NCBI GenBank assembly: GCA_951230915.1
Contig: OX579633.1
Coordinates: forward strand, 50,606,029-50,670,028
DNA from: Antitrichia curtipendula
Lineage: Eukaryota > Streptophyta > Bryopsida > Hypnales > Leucodontaceae
Direction of reading: 5' to 3'
Length of the DNA: 64,000 nucleotides
Shown piece by piece: positions 1-12,135 of this stretch. Position 1 is the stretch's first letter. The number at the start of each line of letters is the position of its first letter. Under the pieces are notes generated by a model, which did no database searches, was not told the DNA's origin, and saw only the letters and a list, made by a program, of their open reading frames with translations. The position numbers and the translations under genes were made by a program.

Positions 1-541
1 AAAGTTTTTGTTCTATATGATAATTTCTTGTACAATGTGGAATCTATTTTTTGATATTTGAACAATGAAAAGTTAGAAACAAAGATTTGGAATATAAGGA
101 AAAAAATTCAAGAAGTTTGACTCCACAGATTGCAAGATAATAAGACTCCAAATTAGAAGAAAATGTTTTTTTTTGAAACCACCCCAACATGGCTACAAAA
201 ATCTGACTCCTCTTAGAATATGATTTGACAACTAGATTTTTTTTTTGGAGGGGGGGACAATTGTATGCCATATTTTATTTAGCTAAAATTTCAAAAGTTG
301 ATGATTTTTTTGGCAAATGATTCCCAATATGTTTTAAAATTACCCAAGTTGCCCAAAATGTTTAAGGCAACATGACTTTTAATTTGGGCATTGGATGAGA
401 AAAAAAAGTTTTTCGCCAAAGAAGTACATGTTCACACATTGTGTCCAAATTTCATGAACATCTAACCATATTTGACTTTGTAGGAACCTACATGATATTT
501 TTTGCGTATGTTGAACATACACTTGGTATTTTAGGGGTTAA
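1..541 (-). repeat. piggyBac-like MITE, subfamily B, cut by window start
   Basis: Right end of a non-autonomous element. It ends TTTTAGGGG at 537 and is followed by TTAA (538-541), the duplication and end type of the piggyBac superfamily. Read on the minus strand it matches the segment beginning at 50,915 over several hundred bases: both share GTAGGTTCCTACAAAGTCA and GTTCATGAAATTTG in the same order. The other end is outside the window. No coding capacity is seen. Confidence 0.6.
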
Positions 542-2869
542 TCCTTGATCTATGCAATAGATGTTTGTTGTCTTACATAGAACCCTATGGAAGATAAAAG
601 TGAAAATGTTCATCCTTGGAATTTTGTATGGAAAGGGAAGGTTTCATGTAAATAGTTTGACCTCCAATGGGTGTTTTTGGATTTTTTAACCAAATAATTC
701 ACACAATACTCTAAAAAGATGATTTCTACAATGACTAGTCTGTCCTTTAAAGATAAATTAATTGGCTAGGGGGGGCCTTTTACTTCTATAGGAAGTAGGA
801 GTCCCCACCATGGCAACCTTCTAGCCAACCAATGATTTTCTGCAGATCATAACTGGGTTCATTTCCATGCATATAGAGAGGCATTATCCTTCCTTTGAGG
901 GATAATGATTTAGGCTGGTTAACAATGTCATGTCAACGTTCATAATATTTGAATTCCTTAAAACTAATTTTATTTTATTGTTTATATAGAGGTAAAAATT
1001 GTGCCTTTTGCTTCCAAACAAGAGGTTCCCATTTAAGTCAACATCTTTTTTCACTTGGTTAAACTCTATACTCTTGTCATTTGATTATCATTTTTTCATT
1101 ATTCCTTCTGTTGTGTCAAGGCATAACATTGTTTACCATGAGGTAGAGGGTCCCTTTGCACCTTTGAAAAGGAGACCCTTCTAATGAACAAAATTGTCTT
1201 GTATAGCTCCTCAACCAATTTCAATTTTTGAAATAACCAATAAATCTCTCCTAAGTATGTAGCAAAGCATAATATCTTTCCAGATGGGGAAGACCACTGC
1301 ATCATTATACAATGTTATGTGCCTTCATTGTGTATGAAATTATAGGATTGTTTTGTTTCCCAAGAGCAACTATGTTCTCCTTCTCACCATGTAAAGAAAC
1401 ACAATTTTCTTGTCTTCTCCACTTCCCCTACGAGTTAGGGCACTTAACCCCTTAACTCTAGAACACCACCACAAACAATAAGTGTCTAATGAATGACTTT
1501 GGAACTTCCTAGAGAGTGGAGGCCAACACATTTTCATTGACAATGTTTGGAGTGATAGGATAATGAACGATATGCGTTGTCTTTTTTGTTCATTGAAGTT
1601 GTTTGGATTTTTTGGAATGAAAGATTTGAAAAAAGCAGCACATAGGTACTCCAACATGCATTGTAGGATCTTAGTGCTTGCAATAAAAAATTTTGAATAT
1701 AAAAATGTTTATTTTTAAAGTGGTGGTGTATTCAAAATATTAAGAATGCAATTTTTTGTTGCAATGGCAGTGGCACATGTCATCAGTGTGCATTTACTAA
1801 TGAGAGGGGTGACTATGCAATTGCAAGGTTAGGCAAGTGATGTTTTTGTTTTTGGACCAATGGTTATGTGACCTTTCTTCAAGAAGGTTCTAAATTTTTT
1901 GGCTCCCTCATTTTTGAGGACTTAAATTGAAGAAGGCCAATTTTGAGTATGCAGTTTTGAGTATATAGTTTTCCTATGCAATTTTTGCACATGATGGCTC
2001 TCCATGACAGATGAATTGAGGTTTTGAGAACATTGTAGCAACGGTGTGCAATGTTAGGATTACAATTTGACATTTTAAAACACATCTACCTTCTTTTCTT
2101 TCCTAATATAGGTTTGAAGCTACCCATTTTTTTGGATCAAGTGGGCATTAAATTGCCTAAAAACAACACTAACCCTAATTGTACCCAACTGTGACTGCAA
2201 CTGTTCATCACAACTATAATTCCTTTTCCTAACTACCTATTGTACCCAACAAGAAATGATTGAAAATTGTATCACTTACAGTCACAGTTTACCATGAATG
2301 TGTGCAAGATGAATCCATTGATTGCAAGAATTGAGATGGCCTAGTGTTTTATGTGCATCATGAATACTATTGCATTGAATATTGTTGTGAATGTGGCATG
2401 GAGAGCAACAATCCTAGTATGCAAGCATAAAAATGTGAGCATGTGAGCTTTGAGCATATATATATAAGTAGATATGTTACAACCATTGAAGGTGCTTATA
2501 ATATGAACACCTATAATATAGGTACCGATATCATAGTTACACCATAATCATATAAGGTTTTTACAATACAGACACCTATAATATAGGTGTATAGTCTTTT
2601 AGGCTCATGTGCTCAAGTTCCTAGACTCACATAATAGCTCCCCTTACGTGGAGAGCACTAAATGTGTGTAGGCATGGATTGAAGCTTTAGACACAATTCC
2701 AATCAATGAATGTCAAAGATTTGTAGTTTCCAATTCGAGATCTGGACTCATAGAGTTTGAGTCACTCTTAGGCAGTTTACTCACTTCATATGATTGAGCA
2801 ATTTCAGTCAATGATCCATGGTACAAATTTTTCTTGTTCCTCTTATAATTCATGTATAGTAGAACCATC
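542..2869. other. AT-rich stretch without a recognisable gene
   Basis: I see no conserved protein, RNA gene or clear element ends here. Short reading frames such as 1,370-1,657 (minus) show no family motif and no coding-like neighbourhood. Small CCTATAATATAGG-type palindromes occur around 2,500-2,590. Confidence 0.4.
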
Positions 2870-3195
2870 CATAACCAATCAAATAAGCAATTGTGGACAT
2901 GATCTGGACTAGTGCAATGTGAAGCAAATATTTCCAGAGGTGCAAAGATAAAAATGTTGAGGATTGCCAAAAATATGGTAATCAGTTTATCGCTTGAATT
3001 GAAATTACTATGAATTTTGGAAGCCCAAAGTTGATCTAGACTCACGTTCAATATATAGAATCTTCCATTTTCAATCATTCAAGAATTATTTTTCTGCTCA
3101 CTACTTCTTACTTTCATGTTCACTACTTCGAGACATGTGTCATGACCTTACTAATCCCAACCTTAAAAAAACAAAAACAAACAAACATTCCAAGC
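2870..3195 (+). repeat. Dispersed repeat, copy 1 (partner at 62.78-63.10 kb)
   Basis: This segment and 62,775-63,105 are the same sequence with substitutions and small indels, in the same orientation. Shared stretches include GATTGCCAAAAAT, TATGAATTTTGG, CAATCATTCAAGAA and CCCAACCTT. The class is unknown. No termini or duplication could be fixed, so this may be the inside of a larger element. Confidence 0.5.
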
Positions 3196-3349
3196 TTTGG
3201 TTGGAAATCTGTTCCAGCCTTGGTTGGAAATAATTACACCCTACAATTGGATATGCACGGGTCTCTAGTAGGAAATGGGTGGTCCTACCTTAAGTTACAT
3301 CCATTTCGCTCCCAATTTGATTTGCCATCACCGATGCTCAAACACTCAT

Positions 3350-3763
3350 TAAGGTAGTGTGTTCTAAAAGCGCCCATCTTCTTCAAACTGCCCCTATTTT
3401 TAGGTGAAGAATGGAGATGGAGTGATCCTTAAATGGACCAGTTTAGCAATTGAATGCATGGAGAAAAAATTATTTTTCTATTGCAAGAGCCAATCATTGT
3501 CTTTGATTTTTGCTCATCTCTTTACAAGTTGCAAGTGGACGAATTTTGAGAGACCTATGGTCACAAATAGGTGCCTATGCCTTGAATCTTTGAAAATTTA
3601 TAAGTAATTCAAAAATACTTGGAAAAATACAAAATCACTTGTGTTAGGTTCCACGTCTATTTTTCTTTCTTTGAAAAATAATCTAAAAACATTTTTGTCC
3701 ACGGAAGCCTGTGGAAAAGACGGACCAGCGCTTAAATGGTCGCTTTAAGAGCATGTTACCTTA
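3350..3763. repeat. MITE, TAAGGTAG family, copy 1
   Basis: Inverted termini start TAAGGTAGTGTGTTCTAAAA and end TTTAAGAGCATGTTACCTTA. About 414 bp, non-coding, with internal homology to the copies at 3,977 and 4,568 (for example GAGAGACCTATGGTCACAAA against GGAAGACCTATAGTTACAAA). The target duplication is probably TA, but because the ends are palindromic the exact boundary is uncertain. Confidence 0.65.
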
Positions 3764-3976
3764 ATTGTAACTGAATTGCCATTAGCAAGTATGGCTTTTG
3801 GCTTCCAATCATAGCCATTGTTTATTTGTGGTGTCGTGAATACCTTATGAATGCATTTGCTCACCATTTTGAAATTTGAATTTATTTTTATTTATTTATT
3901 TGGTCTACGATAGACAATTTCTTGAAACCACATGGTATTAATTAGGGTACTTCTGCGCTTTTGGCTCACAAGTCAC

Positions 3977-4389
3977 TAAGGTAGTCTGCTCTAAATACGC
4001 CCATCTTCTTCAAACCACTTCTATAATTAGCTCTGGAATGGATTTGAGGTGGTCCTTGAATTGACCACTTTAGCCATTGAGTGCATCGAGGAAAAAATAT
4101 TATTTATTGCGAGAGCCAATCATTCTCTTTGATTTCTTCACATCTCTTTACAAGTTGGAAGTGGATAGGTTTTGGAAGACCTATAGTTACAAATAGGTGT
4201 CTAGGACAGAAATCTTTGAAAATTCATAACTAATTCCAAGTAGATCCAAAAAATATGAAACCAATTGGGTTAGATGCCATTTCCACCATTCTTCCTAAGA
4301 AAATTTACTGAAAATTGTTTTGAGGACTTTAGCTTCCCTCCAAAAGGCAATTAGCTCTTAAATGGTCACTTTAAGAGCAGACTACCTTA
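3977..4389. repeat. MITE, TAAGGTAG family, copy 2
   Basis: Starts TAAGGTAGTCTGCTCTAAAT and ends TTTAAGAGCAGACTACCTTA, a near-perfect inverted repeat of about 20 bp. It is the same length as copy 1 and collinear with it. No protein is encoded. Confidence 0.7.
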
Positions 4390-4404
4390 GAAGAAATCAG
4401 TTAG

Positions 4405-4554
4405 ACATTCCAGCTGATGCTTAGTGATTAAATCTAACACAACTATGTTTAAAATAATATAGTTTCAGCATTATTTTAATCACAGTTCTGTTAAATTTTT
4501 ATTATTCCCATCACAATTGTGTTAGATTTAATCACAAAACATTAACTGGAATGT
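4405..4554. repeat. 150-bp foldback MITE
   Basis: The first 40 bases (ACATTCCAGCTGATG, then GTGATTAAATCTAACACAA) are mirrored by the last 40 (GTGTTAGATTTAATCAC, then GGAATGT), so the element folds into one long hairpin. It lies between two TAAGGTAG-family MITEs. Its superfamily is not assigned. Confidence 0.6.
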
Positions 4555-4567
4555 GTGAGATTTTTTG

Positions 4568-4897
4568 TAAGGTAGAAGGCTCAAGAATAGTTCGGGCATT
4601 AAGAACCACCCACCTATAAAATGTACACGATTTGTACATGCTGTTTTTTCATAGCCTTCATTGTTGTACAAACAATGTACATTTCAGGGGTGGACGATTT
4701 TGGAGCCCTATAGTAGTTCAACTTCAAAATTTCATAACTAACTTCAAAAAGCTCCAAAAAATATGAAATGACTTAGGTTAGATGCCAAATCCACTTTCCT
4801 TTCCAAGAAAATTTACTAAAAAATATTTCAAGAAGTTTTGCCTCCCCAAAATTCAGTTTCAGCTCTTAGGTGGGCAATTTCTGAACCTGTTACCTTA
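4568..4897. repeat. MITE, TAAGGTAG family, divergent copy 3
   Basis: Ends are TAAGGTAGAAGGCTC and GAACCTGTTACCTTA. The interior (4,730-4,850) matches copy 2, for example GGTTAGATGCCA and AAGAAAATTTACT. Shorter and more diverged than the other two. A small internal palindrome around TGTACATTT lies at 4,620-4,690. Confidence 0.5.
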
Positions 4898-5551
4898 GTG
4901 AGTTAGCTACTTGTTCTTCTAGGGTGAAGGCTAAACGTTCTAACTTTGAACAATAGATGAACACAAATACATCCTTAGCATAGAAAAGTGCGTTTTTTTT
5001 CATCCATTGGTTTCTTGGAAGATTCTTGTGTTAGTTCTTTAACATTTGTGCGATATAGATTCCAAAAGACTTTGCTTTGGAAGAATTCTAAAGTAGCAGC
5101 ACCTATAATCGCAAACTTAAGGGATTTGGACAATATGTCTATTAATAGATATAAAACAAATAATTGGACCCTACAGTCCCTACTGGCAAGAGAAAAATAA
5201 TTCATGTGCACTTTCAAATGTATTATTTGGACACTGTGAATATAAGTTGTGAATTTTTAAAGAAACAAATGTAGATGCCTAACAACATTAGGCTCTGATG
5301 TTTAGCTATAGTACATCCTTGTAATCACATCTATTTACTTTCTAAGATTTTTCAAGCTTTTAGAAGAGACAATTATGGGTACAATGAAGTTTATGAATGC
5401 TAGTACTTTATAATTCAAAAGGTACTAGTAGGTTTGGCCTCAAAAAATAACTTTTTTAGTTCAAAAGATGACTCTTCAAAAATGAATTGAGTAAAAAAAT
5501 GAAAAAAATAATCTTCAAATATCACTTTGATTAGAACTTAACATTTTCAAT
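4898..5551. other. AT-rich stretch, no gene recognised
   Basis: Two complementary reading frames at about 4,975-5,217 overlap on opposite strands and neither shows a known motif. Nothing else is supported. Confidence 0.35.
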
Positions 5552-5555
5552 TTAA

Positions 5556-6765
5556 CCCCTAAAGCACTAAAAAGGTCATATTCATTATATTGAAACTTTT
5601 CATAGTCTCATTTTTATCCTCGACTCGAGGATAAACCGCTTTATCTCTTTCCAAGTATTTTTTTATAAATAGGTAACAACACCAATATTTCAGAATTTTA
5701 GTATAGAATCACTATTTTAGCAATATTTATTTATTTATTTCAATTACTATTTTTTTAAATGAATTTTTTAATAACTAGCATGCTGTCTCAAAATCTACAA
5801 AAAGTCTCATTGTAATGAATATGGCCTTTTAAACTGCGTTTTTTTGGCAACATAGCAAATTTGGGTAGCTCACTATGAATGGAGTTTTTGTTTTTTCTCT
5901 TTGAAATTTTCACACAATCTGTGCCCAAGGAGTAGCTTTAAGGCACAACAATTTTCATAATTTTTGACTACATGGTTAAAAAGTTATGCTATGATTATTA
6001 ATTTCATTGCTCGGAGAGCAACCCGGGCAACAAAAAAAACTTCTAGAAAAATTACTTTTTTTTAAAAATTAAAATTTGAAATTGGTTCTCTGGATCTTTA
6101 TATACATAGAAAATTTTGAATAGTTCCGTTTGGATTAATGAGATAAAAGTTATGGGAGTTTAAGTTTGCGGGTAGTTTGCGGGTAGTTGTGGAATTTCTA
6201 CTCTAAGATAAACTTTGAAGCCCTTTATTTAATTCAATTTTAAAATATTTTTGAAAAAAAATATAAACATTAGGTGTAGACTATTTATTGCAACGTTACA
6301 ACCATTGGATTGGGTTTTTTCAATTCCATGAATAAATTGTTAACAATTTTATTAGTGTTTTGAATCATTTTCTACTTCTTTCTACTTACTATTTTTTCCT
6401 ATATGTTGTACAATTCTAAATGATCTAAAAATTTTCAAGCATGCTGCCAGCTTGCCTTCAAGGATGAAAACAAAGAGTAACCACCATTTTGGGCATTTTT
6501 TCATACACATGTGACCATCTGAAGTGCAGCTGCCTGGTTTTCACAGGGCCAAAAAAAGTTTTTTTTTCCAATTCAAATGCTAATATCTTGCAATCTACAT
6601 GGCGGAAATTCCTGAAATTTTTTCACATGTTCTCAAAATAGTTTACTACAAGATCCTACAGTTATATGAGTTCAAAAAAAAATTTAATAAAAAAATTTGG
6701 TACTTGTCCTAGAAATGGCAGTTTTAGAGCATTTTGGTAAAAACATGGTCAAAAACCTTTAGGGG
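5556..6765 (+). mobile_element. piggyBac-like MITE M1 (TTAA duplication)
   Basis: Flanked by TTAA at 5,552-5,555 and 6,766-6,769. Ends are CCCCTAAAG and CTTTAGGGG. The core (about 950 bp without the nested MITE) is collinear with M2 (8,537) and M3 (37,407), sharing TTTTTTGGCAACATAGC, TTACAACCATTGGATT and CTATATGTTGTACAAT. TTAA duplications with CCC...GGG ends are diagnostic of the piggyBac superfamily. It has no transposase, so movement would need one supplied in trans. Confidence 0.75.
5571..5829. repeat. 259-bp MITE nested in M1 (TAA duplication)
   Basis: Starts AAAGGTCATATTCATTATAT and ends with the near complement ATGAATATGGCCTTT. Direct TAA on both sides (5,568-5,570 and 5,830-5,832). 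The same element in the opposite orientation sits at 43,452-43,706. Removing it plus one TAA restores the end sequence of the host element. Confidence 0.7.
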
Positions 6766-6769
6766 TTAA

Positions 6770-7092
6770 AGGAAAAAAAATTCTTGTGAAAATCACATAT
6801 ATTCAATCAACAATCAAATTTCGAAGGAATTCCAATTTCTAGCTTCAAATATAATTGAAAAATATTGGAGAGTGTAGCATTTGAAACTTTGTGGATATGA
6901 TTTATCGGGATAATATTTTATTAAACTATTGCTTGAAAGTCATTGTTTGATTATTATTCTAAGTTGCATCTTCTAACACATGCATCTTCTAACTTCAGAA
7001 TTTTAGAAATATGGACTAAAGCCTATGTCTTTAAGAAATACATAATTAATCATTGAAAATTTGAACAAATACAGTAATATAGTGTTTAAAAT
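6770..7092. other. AT-rich spacer, nothing recognised
   Basis: Between MITE M1 and the GC-rich array starting near 7,093. No reading frame or repeat of note. Confidence 0.35.
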
Positions 7093-7392
7093 TAGGGTTG
7101 TCATAGTGGGCGGATGTCCGGTTTACCCGTCTAGTAGAGGTCCCGCCCGTCCGAGGCAGTCAACACATAGTTGACTTTTTGATAAGGAAAAAATAGGCGA
7201 CGTGGCTGCCACATCGCCAGCATGTGGCGTAGGTAGGACGCTAGGTATAGATAGAATCAGTAGGGGTGCAGACGGAAGATAGGGCACGGATAGAATTGAC
7301 GGGGGCGCAGATATTATCCTAGTAGGGCGTAGATAAGAGGTCTTAGGGCACAGACAGAATTCTAGCATGTCGTAGAGGTAGAATTGTCCCTT
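7093..7392. repeat. GC-rich short-repeat array, possible transposon subterminal region
   Basis: It opens TAGGGTTGTCATAGTGGGCG, which resembles hAT-type termini, then runs through CCCGCCCGTCC and four or five imperfect copies of about 30-35 bp with the core TAGGGCACAGACAGAATT. The complement of that core (TCTGCGCCCT, TCTGTGCCCT) recurs at about 11,930 and 18,555. No matching right end with an 8-bp duplication was found, so the element's extent is unknown. A reading frame through it (7,123-7,368, minus) is a repeat artefact. Confidence 0.45.
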
Positions 7393-8532
7393 TGAATATG
7401 TGAAATTTTTCTGTTGAATGTGGACTATAATTATTATATTTTGGTAAATAAAATTATGGTTGCATGCTTACACAATTCCATTATAGCTTACCAATTTTCA
7501 GCTTTAAAAATCTAAAACTCCATTTTTGGTGAATTTTTTAAGTCAATTTTCATGATTTTACAGAATAGTTTATTGCAAGCAATTGGTGGTGAATTTTTAA
7601 AGTTTGATTGTGTATATATGTAGAAAACACCCACTCACACATCTTTCCCTTTGCAAACATCTCCAAAATAGTTTTACTATTTTTTCTATAGAAATTTTAA
7701 TGTTGAGATCACAATGTTCAAATGTTGAAAAATTGATATTTTTTTTAATTATAATTACATATTTCAATTTGCCCTTCCTGTGGTGATTAATTTCATACAT
7801 TTGAGCATTATGGTGCAATTGCTTTGCCAAAATCTAGTTAAAATCTAAAATTATCTATTTTATAAAGTTTGGTTGTATGATATTCAAATTGAGCCCTTAC
7901 TAGGAGCTTATATTTTTGCTACTTAATGGGGTATTTTTTAATATGAAACATGTGCATATGGATGTTTTCTACATATCTATGCTATCAAATTTAAAAAATT
8001 CATCATCTATTGTTTTCAATAGAATATTATGTGAACCTGTGCAAATTGTCTCTAAGAATTCACCACAAATGGAATTTTGCTCCTTTGAAACTGAGGTTTG
8101 ATAGGCTTGAGCAAAATTGAATAAGAGTTGAGTATTAATTATGCAAGACAAAAATGTCAATTTTAATTATATTTTATGCCCAAATCTTTGACTGCCTCAA
8201 AGAGATAGTTCGAAAATGAACTGGATCTATCTATACAAGAGTGACCTTGTTTAGTGCAATTGTCTCGATTTTTTCATGGATAAAAAGAGGGATTTTTTGA
8301 ATTCAAATGCTAATATCTTGCAATCTACATGGTATAAATTTCTGAAAATTTCCCCACCTCTTCTCTAACAAGTGTACTAGAAGATCCTATAGTTATGTGT
8401 GTATAAAATGTTTTCTTTCCTAAAATTATGTGCTTGTATTGGAAATGGCATTTTCAGGGCATTTTGGATAAAACATAGTCTTATACATTTAGGGATATAG
8501 TAACAAAAGATAAAAACAAAAAATCTTTCTAT
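7393..8532. other. AT-rich region with a decayed piggyBac-MITE fragment
   Basis: Positions about 8,230-8,487 match the right half of M2, from GTGACCTTG and AATTCAAATGCTAATATCTT to GGCATTTTCAGGGCATTTTG and CATTTAGGGA, but the TTAA end has mutated. The rest shows no gene. Confidence 0.45.
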
Positions 8533-8536
8533 TTAA

Positions 8537-9460
8537 CCCCTAAAGGGCCAGAATGCAGTTTTTGGCAGTATAAAAAATTTGGGCAGGTACTTGTGATTGG
8601 AGATTTTCATATTTTTGGCTGAAATTTTAATAGAAAGTGGGCGCAAGGAGTACCTTTCATATGCACTAAATTTCATGACATTTGGAAATAGGAGTCGAAA
8701 GTTATGGCCAAATATGTTACTTTTTTTTGTAACTGGGCAGTCCGGGCAGATTAAAAAAATCACTTTTTTCAAAAATAAAAAATTGAAATTGATTTTCTAG
8801 AGTTATATATACGTGGAAAGCTTTGAATCATTCCATTTCAACCAATGAATCAAAAGTTATGAGGATTTTTAGTTTGCGGGCAGTTATAGATTCTCTACTC
8901 TGAAATAAACTTTGAAGTTGTTTATTTAACTCAATTTTTAATGTTTTTTGAAAGAAAAAAAAATTCATAGGATGTAGGTTTTTTATTACAACATTACAAC
9001 CATTGGGATTTACATTTTTCAATTCCATAATTAAATTCTTAACAATTTTGTATTTTGGATCATTTTCTACTTTTTTCTACTTACTATTTTTTTTGTATAT
9101 GTTGTACAATATCAAATGATTTGAAAAATTTTAAGCATGTAGAGAACTTGTTTAGGAAAAAGAATTCAAAGATGCACCACCATTTTGGACATTTTTTCAT
9201 ACAAATGTGACCTTGTGAAGTGCAGCTGCCCTGTTTTTTGCAGGGACAAAATTTTTTTTTTTGCCAATTCAAATGCTAATATCTTCCAATTCACATGGTG
9301 GAAAATTCTGAATTTTTTTTGACATTTTCTAAACTAGTTTACTATAAGATCCTACGGTTACATGTGTCAAAAAAGTTTTTTTTCAAAAATTTGGTACTTG
9401 TACTAAAAATGGCAGTTTTGGAGTGTTTTGGGTGAAAACATAGTCATAGAACTTTAGGGG
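8537..9460 (+). mobile_element. piggyBac-like MITE M2, the cleanest copy
   Basis: 924 bp between TTAA (8,533-8,536) and TTAA (9,461-9,464). Left end CCCCTAAAGGGCCAGAATGC, right end AGAACTTTAGGGG. Collinear with M1, M3 and M4. No coding sequence; the small frames inside recur in relatives only because the DNA is repeated. Confidence 0.8.
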
Positions 9461-9464
9461 TTAA

Positions 9465-10076
9465 GAAGAAGAAAATTTTGGAATTTACTTCATAAATTAG
9501 TTATATATTCTCTAAATAAATATTTAATATGATGCTAAAACATAAAAACTAAATATTCTTAACAATATTCAATGTACTTTATATCTTTTAATTTATTGAT
9601 ATATTTTTTATTTTTTTATTACAATATTTTTGAGTTAAAATAAAGTATTAAATTATAGATCAATATTTATAAAATCAATAATGATTCTGTGGTTGCAAGT
9701 GTCCTAAAAAATTATTTTATTTTATTTCATATACGTACTAGAAATAATAGTTCTGAAGCCCTACAATACTACTTTAGTTCAGTTTTGAAGATGGCAAAGG
9801 ACTCTACAATATGCCTATGCACTTTTCCATTCAAAGTTGTTTGCTTACTACTCATTCATCAATTCACACAAGTAATACAATTGCCATGAGGAAAGAAAAA
9901 ATAAATTGCATATCATAGGGTTTTAACTATTATATACGTCCGTGGTTTTATATATGAGGTTTTTGGCAATTGCCAGGTATACAGGCTCCTCTTGAAGATG
10001 ACTTACCTTGTATATAACTACCACATGCTAAACTCCAAAAAGTAATTAAAAAAACACCTATGTACAATAACAACAA
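9465..10076. other. AT-rich spacer, no gene recognised
   Basis: Between MITE M2 and the 3' end of the kinase-like pseudogene. No feature is supported. Confidence 0.35.
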
Positions 10077-11656
10077 TCAGACATGGTCCAGTAGTGGGGG
10101 GGCTTCTTCAATGTATCTATAACATTTGGCACAGATGCCTTTTTGTGCACATCTTCTTTTGGGAGGCTTCCTAGTTTTAACCTCAAATTTTAATATTGCT
10201 CTGGATTTTTTGTCGTAAAATATTTGGGATCCCATTCTTCTTTTCAAATTTGAGCAGCTATATATTCCATTACATATGCATCAACAGCCATAGAGTACAA
10301 GTGTGTTCTTTGCATGGCCTAAATTGAATTTGTTGAGCCCTCTTCTTTGTATACATAAAACAATTTTTGGGCTGCAAATCTTCGCAAGTTTTTCTCCTTT
10401 TGAAGGATCTCCATGGTGTGATAACCATACCTTGATGGCTCATTTTCTACAACTCGGCTAAAAAGCCCCTAATTGCAAATCCCTATATACACTGTATTCA
10501 CTCTCCAAACATCAAAATGGAACAAAACATTAGATGGAGTTATGTTGTTGTGTATATATTGCGCATCGTGGTATTTTCCCGCAATGACAAGCAACAAGAG
10601 TGCCAAGTTCACTCGATTTCTACAATAAGTTGCAACCCATCCAAGTTCTTCCTTTGTCAACCATGTATCTTGTTGACGCTCAATCTCATCCACTTCCACT
10701 GATTCGCTTACTTTCGAGTTGTATTTGGACAAGAAAGAAATGAGAGATCCCCCATTCCACTATAGTGTATAGCCTTCTATTGTTTTAGGATGCAGATATG
10801 CAAGTCTAATGATGCCATGATGCTTCATTGAACATCTTCCCGCCTCATTGATGATTGCTTGGCGCTTTCTTTTTTGTTTATGGTCCTCAAAGTCTTTCCA
10901 GCAAAAAAATTCAATTGAGAATGTTCTTCAATTTTATAAGCATCACCTTCCTCACGGTCCCATATGATCCAATCGCAGTCTGTTCTGGCATAGGGATCAC
11001 TTTCACGGATCTTTCAAGCCACTTGAATGTTCAACTCATGCAGTGAGTATGTATCTTGTCTTCGATTGTCACTTTCCACGGTGCTTGTTTTTTTTACGCG
11101 AAGAAGAGTTTTGCTGAGGAAACTTATGGATCATGGTCAATTTCGAAACAAACTCCTTGTCCTCCATGTCCCAATTGATACCATCCTCTTTCTTACTTGT
11201 GTGGTAACACCAGTTTGTCACAATATTGCTAGCCAACGCAACCACCTGTTTATCCAGCTAATCCGAGTGCAACCAATAATTTGAAAAATTGTTGAATCTC
11301 TCAAATGCTTGAAACTTTGATTCCAGCTCCCTTCGCAAGTCGACAATTAATTTATGGTATTCTTATTCATTTAGCACCAAATACTCCCTCATCAACATCT
11401 TTATATTTTGTCGAGTGTAAAACACAACAACTATTGCTCTACTTTTGACCATAAATTCATATGGAGGCATATGGGGATTTGTAGGCTTCTTGCGCTTCTT
11501 TTGGCCTGATGACAAAGATTTTGATGAACTTGAGGCCATTGACATGTTTGTAGATGGAAGTATCATCTCACAAACATCATCCGAGTCTACAAACAATAGA
11601 CGTTTCTCCGACAACCCACTCACTTCCCCTGTCATAATAAAAAAGAACTTCTCCAA
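10077..11656 (-). pseudogene. Protein-kinase-like pseudogene, copy 1
   Basis: Minus-strand relic homologous to the better-preserved gene at 35,575-37,059. The N-terminal part (11,656-11,363) has a Ser-rich start and a block with VVVFYTRQN that aligns with VKFYESETI of copy 2. A glycine loop, GSYGTVRKV, lies near 10,945-10,980. WNGGSL near 10,745 aligns with WNGGTL of copy 2. The catalytic loop reads IHNNITPSNVLF near 10,555, where a kinase needs HxD: the catalytic Asp is Asn. The DFG position is Asn followed by a stop (ICN*G, from TGG). The 3' end is different from copy 2: a basic tail with RRCAQKGICAKC, a CxxC-type motif. Frameshifts and several stops make it dead. It diverges from gene A across a GC-rich promoter block. 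Homology is clear; catalytic activity is excluded here. Confidence 0.7.
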
Positions 11657-11779
11657 CGGGCCTCTGTTTCAATCTCCAAGTACAAAAGTTAAGAAAAAAT
11701 CAAAAAGTCCAGGTAACGTATGCTGGCCAAGCCCACCATTCACCAAACTCACTTGTATAGGCCGCTTGGCGAACTAGCA

Positions 11780-12060
11780 TGTAAGGCCTAGGACATGGAT
11801 TTGGCAAGAGAATGAGGAGGAGGAGGCACTTTATATAGTCCCCGCCCCGCCCACGTCCCTGCTCCAGCATGTGGCGTTCCCGCCCGCTTCCGCTCCTGTC
11901 CTTGTCCTACCCGGACACCACTTCTGCGTCTGCGCCCTGACCTAACAAGTCCCTACCTTAGCAACAGCATCCATGCATGCCCTGGCAGCGGTGGCATCTG
12001 CACCTTGCTGTCCCCCACTGGCTCTATATAAGGCCATCCCCGCCCCATTTGTCCCCACCC
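11780..12060. promoter_or_regulatory. GC-rich divergent promoter block
   Basis: Lies between two genes pointing apart. A TATA box for the minus-strand kinase gene is seen as CTATATAAA (11,830-11,838 read on the minus strand), and one for gene A as CTATATAAGG (12,024-12,033). Between them are GC-rich words such as CCCCGCCCCGCCCACGTCCC and TCTGCGTCTGCGCCCTGACC, the latter shared with the arrays at 7.1 and 18.4 kb. This gives a 0.2-kb bidirectional promoter. Inferred from sequence only. Confidence 0.6.
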
Positions 12061-12135
12061 TGCATATTCCTAGCCATCTACCTCTTCATTGAGTTGATTG
12101 TGGGTGTTGTGCGGGGTCTATTTTTGATTTCTACG

